From Gammaproteobacteria bacterium (GTDB lineage Bacteria; Pseudomonadota; Gammaproteobacteria; DSM-16500): a stretch of DNA of 33,343 bases. A model generated the notes under the pieces. That model was given only the letters and a program-made list of their open reading frames with translations. It was not told the origin of the DNA and did not search any database. Position 1 is the first letter of the stretch, and every line of letters starts with the position of its first letter. Of the stretch, positions 32,272 through 33,343 are shown piece by piece. The stretch is taken from assembly GCA_031291255.1 (NCBI GenBank), contig JARLJN010000139.1, forward strand, positions 1 to 33,343, written 5' to 3'. The position numbers and the translations under genes are program-made.

Positions 32272-33261
32272 ATGAAAATATTGCGTGCTCTGCCTTTTTT
32301 AATTTCTCTGATGGCTGCATCTTCTTTGTTTTTTATAATGTTGCCTGTTAAGGCTGATGATGTAGAGACTGTAACTACGAAACCTACTTCTGTAGTAGCA
32401 GATCCAGCAATTGCGGATAAAGTTAAAGATAATGATTCAGAACCTGTAACATCTGATAACGGCACAGTGACTCAAAATGAACTTGAAAATGCAGAAGCCT
32501 ATTTTAATAGGGGAAATGCACATTATGAAGCGCATGAGTATACAGAAGCGATTAATGATTTTACTAAGTGTTTAGAGTTAGATGAAAAGAATGCGGTGTC
32601 TTATTATTACAATCGTGGTAATGCTTATTTACAATCTCAGCAACAAGATAAAGCTATTGCAGATTTTGATAAAGTCATAGAGTTAAATCCTAAGATGTAT
32701 CAAGCTTATATTAACCGTGCTTTACTTTACACTGATATGCACAGTTATACAGATGCAATTGCTGATTATAAAAAAGCAATATCCTTAAAACCAGATCATC
32801 AAAAAATTTATGCATTGCTTGCATGGGTATATTATAAAAATGAGCAATATACGCAAGCGATTAAAAGCTATAAAAAAGCGATTAAAATGTCACCTGAAGA
32901 TGGCGGGCTTTATTTTAATTTGGGCTTAGTTTATATGCATGCTGGTAAGTTAGAAAATGCAATGGACAGTTATGATAAGGCACTCGATTTTAATCCAAAT
33001 AATTTCTGGGTGAATTATAATCGTGGATTAATTTATTTGATGACAAAAAAATTCGAGTATGCAATATCAGAATTAGATAAAGTGGCAATAGGCCAATCTG
33101 ACTATGGTAATACCTATTATTATCGTGGATTAGCTTATGATAAATTAGGTGTAGACGATAAAGCAAAAGAAGATTTTGATTCAGCTGTGAAATTTAAATC
33201 TGCTTATATTAATGTGCCCTATCAAGATATTAAAAATCTCAAAGAAATAAATATAGATTAA
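32272..33261 (+). CDS. Exported tetratricopeptide-repeat protein
   Basis: 329-aa precursor with a signal peptide (KILRALPFLISLMAASSLFFIMLPVKA, cut before DDVE). A ~45-residue acidic linker follows, then seven consecutive 34-residue TPR units (first AEAYFNRGNAHYEAHEYTEA, last GNTYYYRGLAYDKLG). The consensus W/L-G-Y-A-A-P positions are mostly kept. TPR proteins of this kind are periplasmic scaffolds for protein partners; none can be named. ATG 32272 has AAGGA 5 nt upstream, whereas the in-frame ATG 32266 overlaps that site. It is the last complete gene in the window. Confidence 0.9.
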   Translation: MKILRALPFLISLMAASSLFFIMLPVKADDVETVTTKPTSVVADPAIADKVKDNDSEPVTSDNGTVTQNELENAEAYFNRGNAHYEAHEYTEAINDFTKCLELDEKNAVSYYYNRGNAYLQSQQQDKAIADFDKVIELNPKMYQAYINRALLYTDMHSYTDAIADYKKAISLKPDHQKIYALLAWVYYKNEQYTQAIKSYKKAIKMSPEDGGLYFNLGLVYMHAGKLENAMDSYDKALDFNPNNFWVNYNRGLIYLMTKKFEYAISELDKVAIGQSDYGNTYYYRGLAYDKLGVDDKAKEDFDSAVKFKSAYINVPYQDIKNLKEINID

Positions 33262-33294
33262 CTTAAGCCTGTGTATTTGTTGATATTTCGTACT

Positions 33295-33334
33295 TGTAGG
33301 TTGGGTTTTGTGTGGGGGGTGTGATAGTCACACC
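33295..33334. repeat. R1 half copy followed by a 7-bp hairpin
   Basis: TGTAGGTTGGGTTTT (33295-33309) is half of an R1 unit. GGTGTGA/TCACACC (33318-33324 with 33328-33334) forms a hairpin with a TAG loop. It lies after the TPR gene and could act in 3' processing. The window ends 9 nt later. Confidence 0.6.
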
Positions 33335-33343
33335 AAACAATAT

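Overview
The window is AT-rich bacterial DNA. It carries many genes of eukaryotic character next to typical Gram-negative secreted and outer-membrane proteins. I infer a host-associated gammaproteobacterium of the Legionellales (Legionella, Coxiella or Berkiella relatives). The reasons are a 543-residue thermolysin-family protease of the Legionella ProA type, a Delta7-sterol-reductase homologue, an F-box protein, a microbial-type PARG/macrodomain protein, and a Ykt6-like R-SNARE with a C-terminal prenylation box. The genus is an inference and cannot be fixed from the sequence alone. No rRNA, tRNA, transposase or CRISPR array is visible.

Layout. 1-268: repeats (a tandem hairpin unit and a long palindrome). 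269-1270 (-): TauD-like dioxygenase. It is divergent from a lipid cassette, 1343-5998 (+): BtaA-like aminocarboxypropyl transferase, Delta7-sterol reductase and RND/MMPL exporter, one apparent operon. 6069-14480: a block of unknown or host-directed genes. It holds a 618-aa protein with a C-terminal membrane anchor, a 279-aa unknown, the F-box protein, a 568-aa unknown, an IPNS-like 2OG oxygenase behind a palindrome cluster, and the Ykt6-like SNARE. 14561-22389: exported proteins (M4 protease, OMP beta-barrel, 570-aa secreted unknown) with a divergent P-type ATPase among them. 22390-22903: a large nested inverted repeat. 22904-26632: a Lon-related protease convergent with the PARG-like protein. 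26814-33261: a small Cys-rich secreted protein, a GNAT, a DUF4239 membrane protein, an M11-like metalloprotease with four Cys-containing repeats, and a TPR lipo-/periplasmic-type protein.

How the genes may work together (inference). The sterol/betaine-lipid/MMPL operon looks like a unit that makes or remodels and moves an unusual lipid. The SNARE, F-box and PARG-like proteins look like candidate secreted effectors acting on host membrane fusion, ubiquitination and ADP-ribosylation. The exported proteases fit a type II secretome. The intergenic regions hold at least four repeat families. The most unusual is a palindrome whose 18-nt loop is invariant while its ~37-39 bp arms can differ completely between copies.

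The finding I rate highest is the Ykt6-like longin R-SNARE at 13905-14480. It has the zero-layer Arg, a double Cys and a CaaX box (CRLS), an arrangement that needs host lipidation to make sense.
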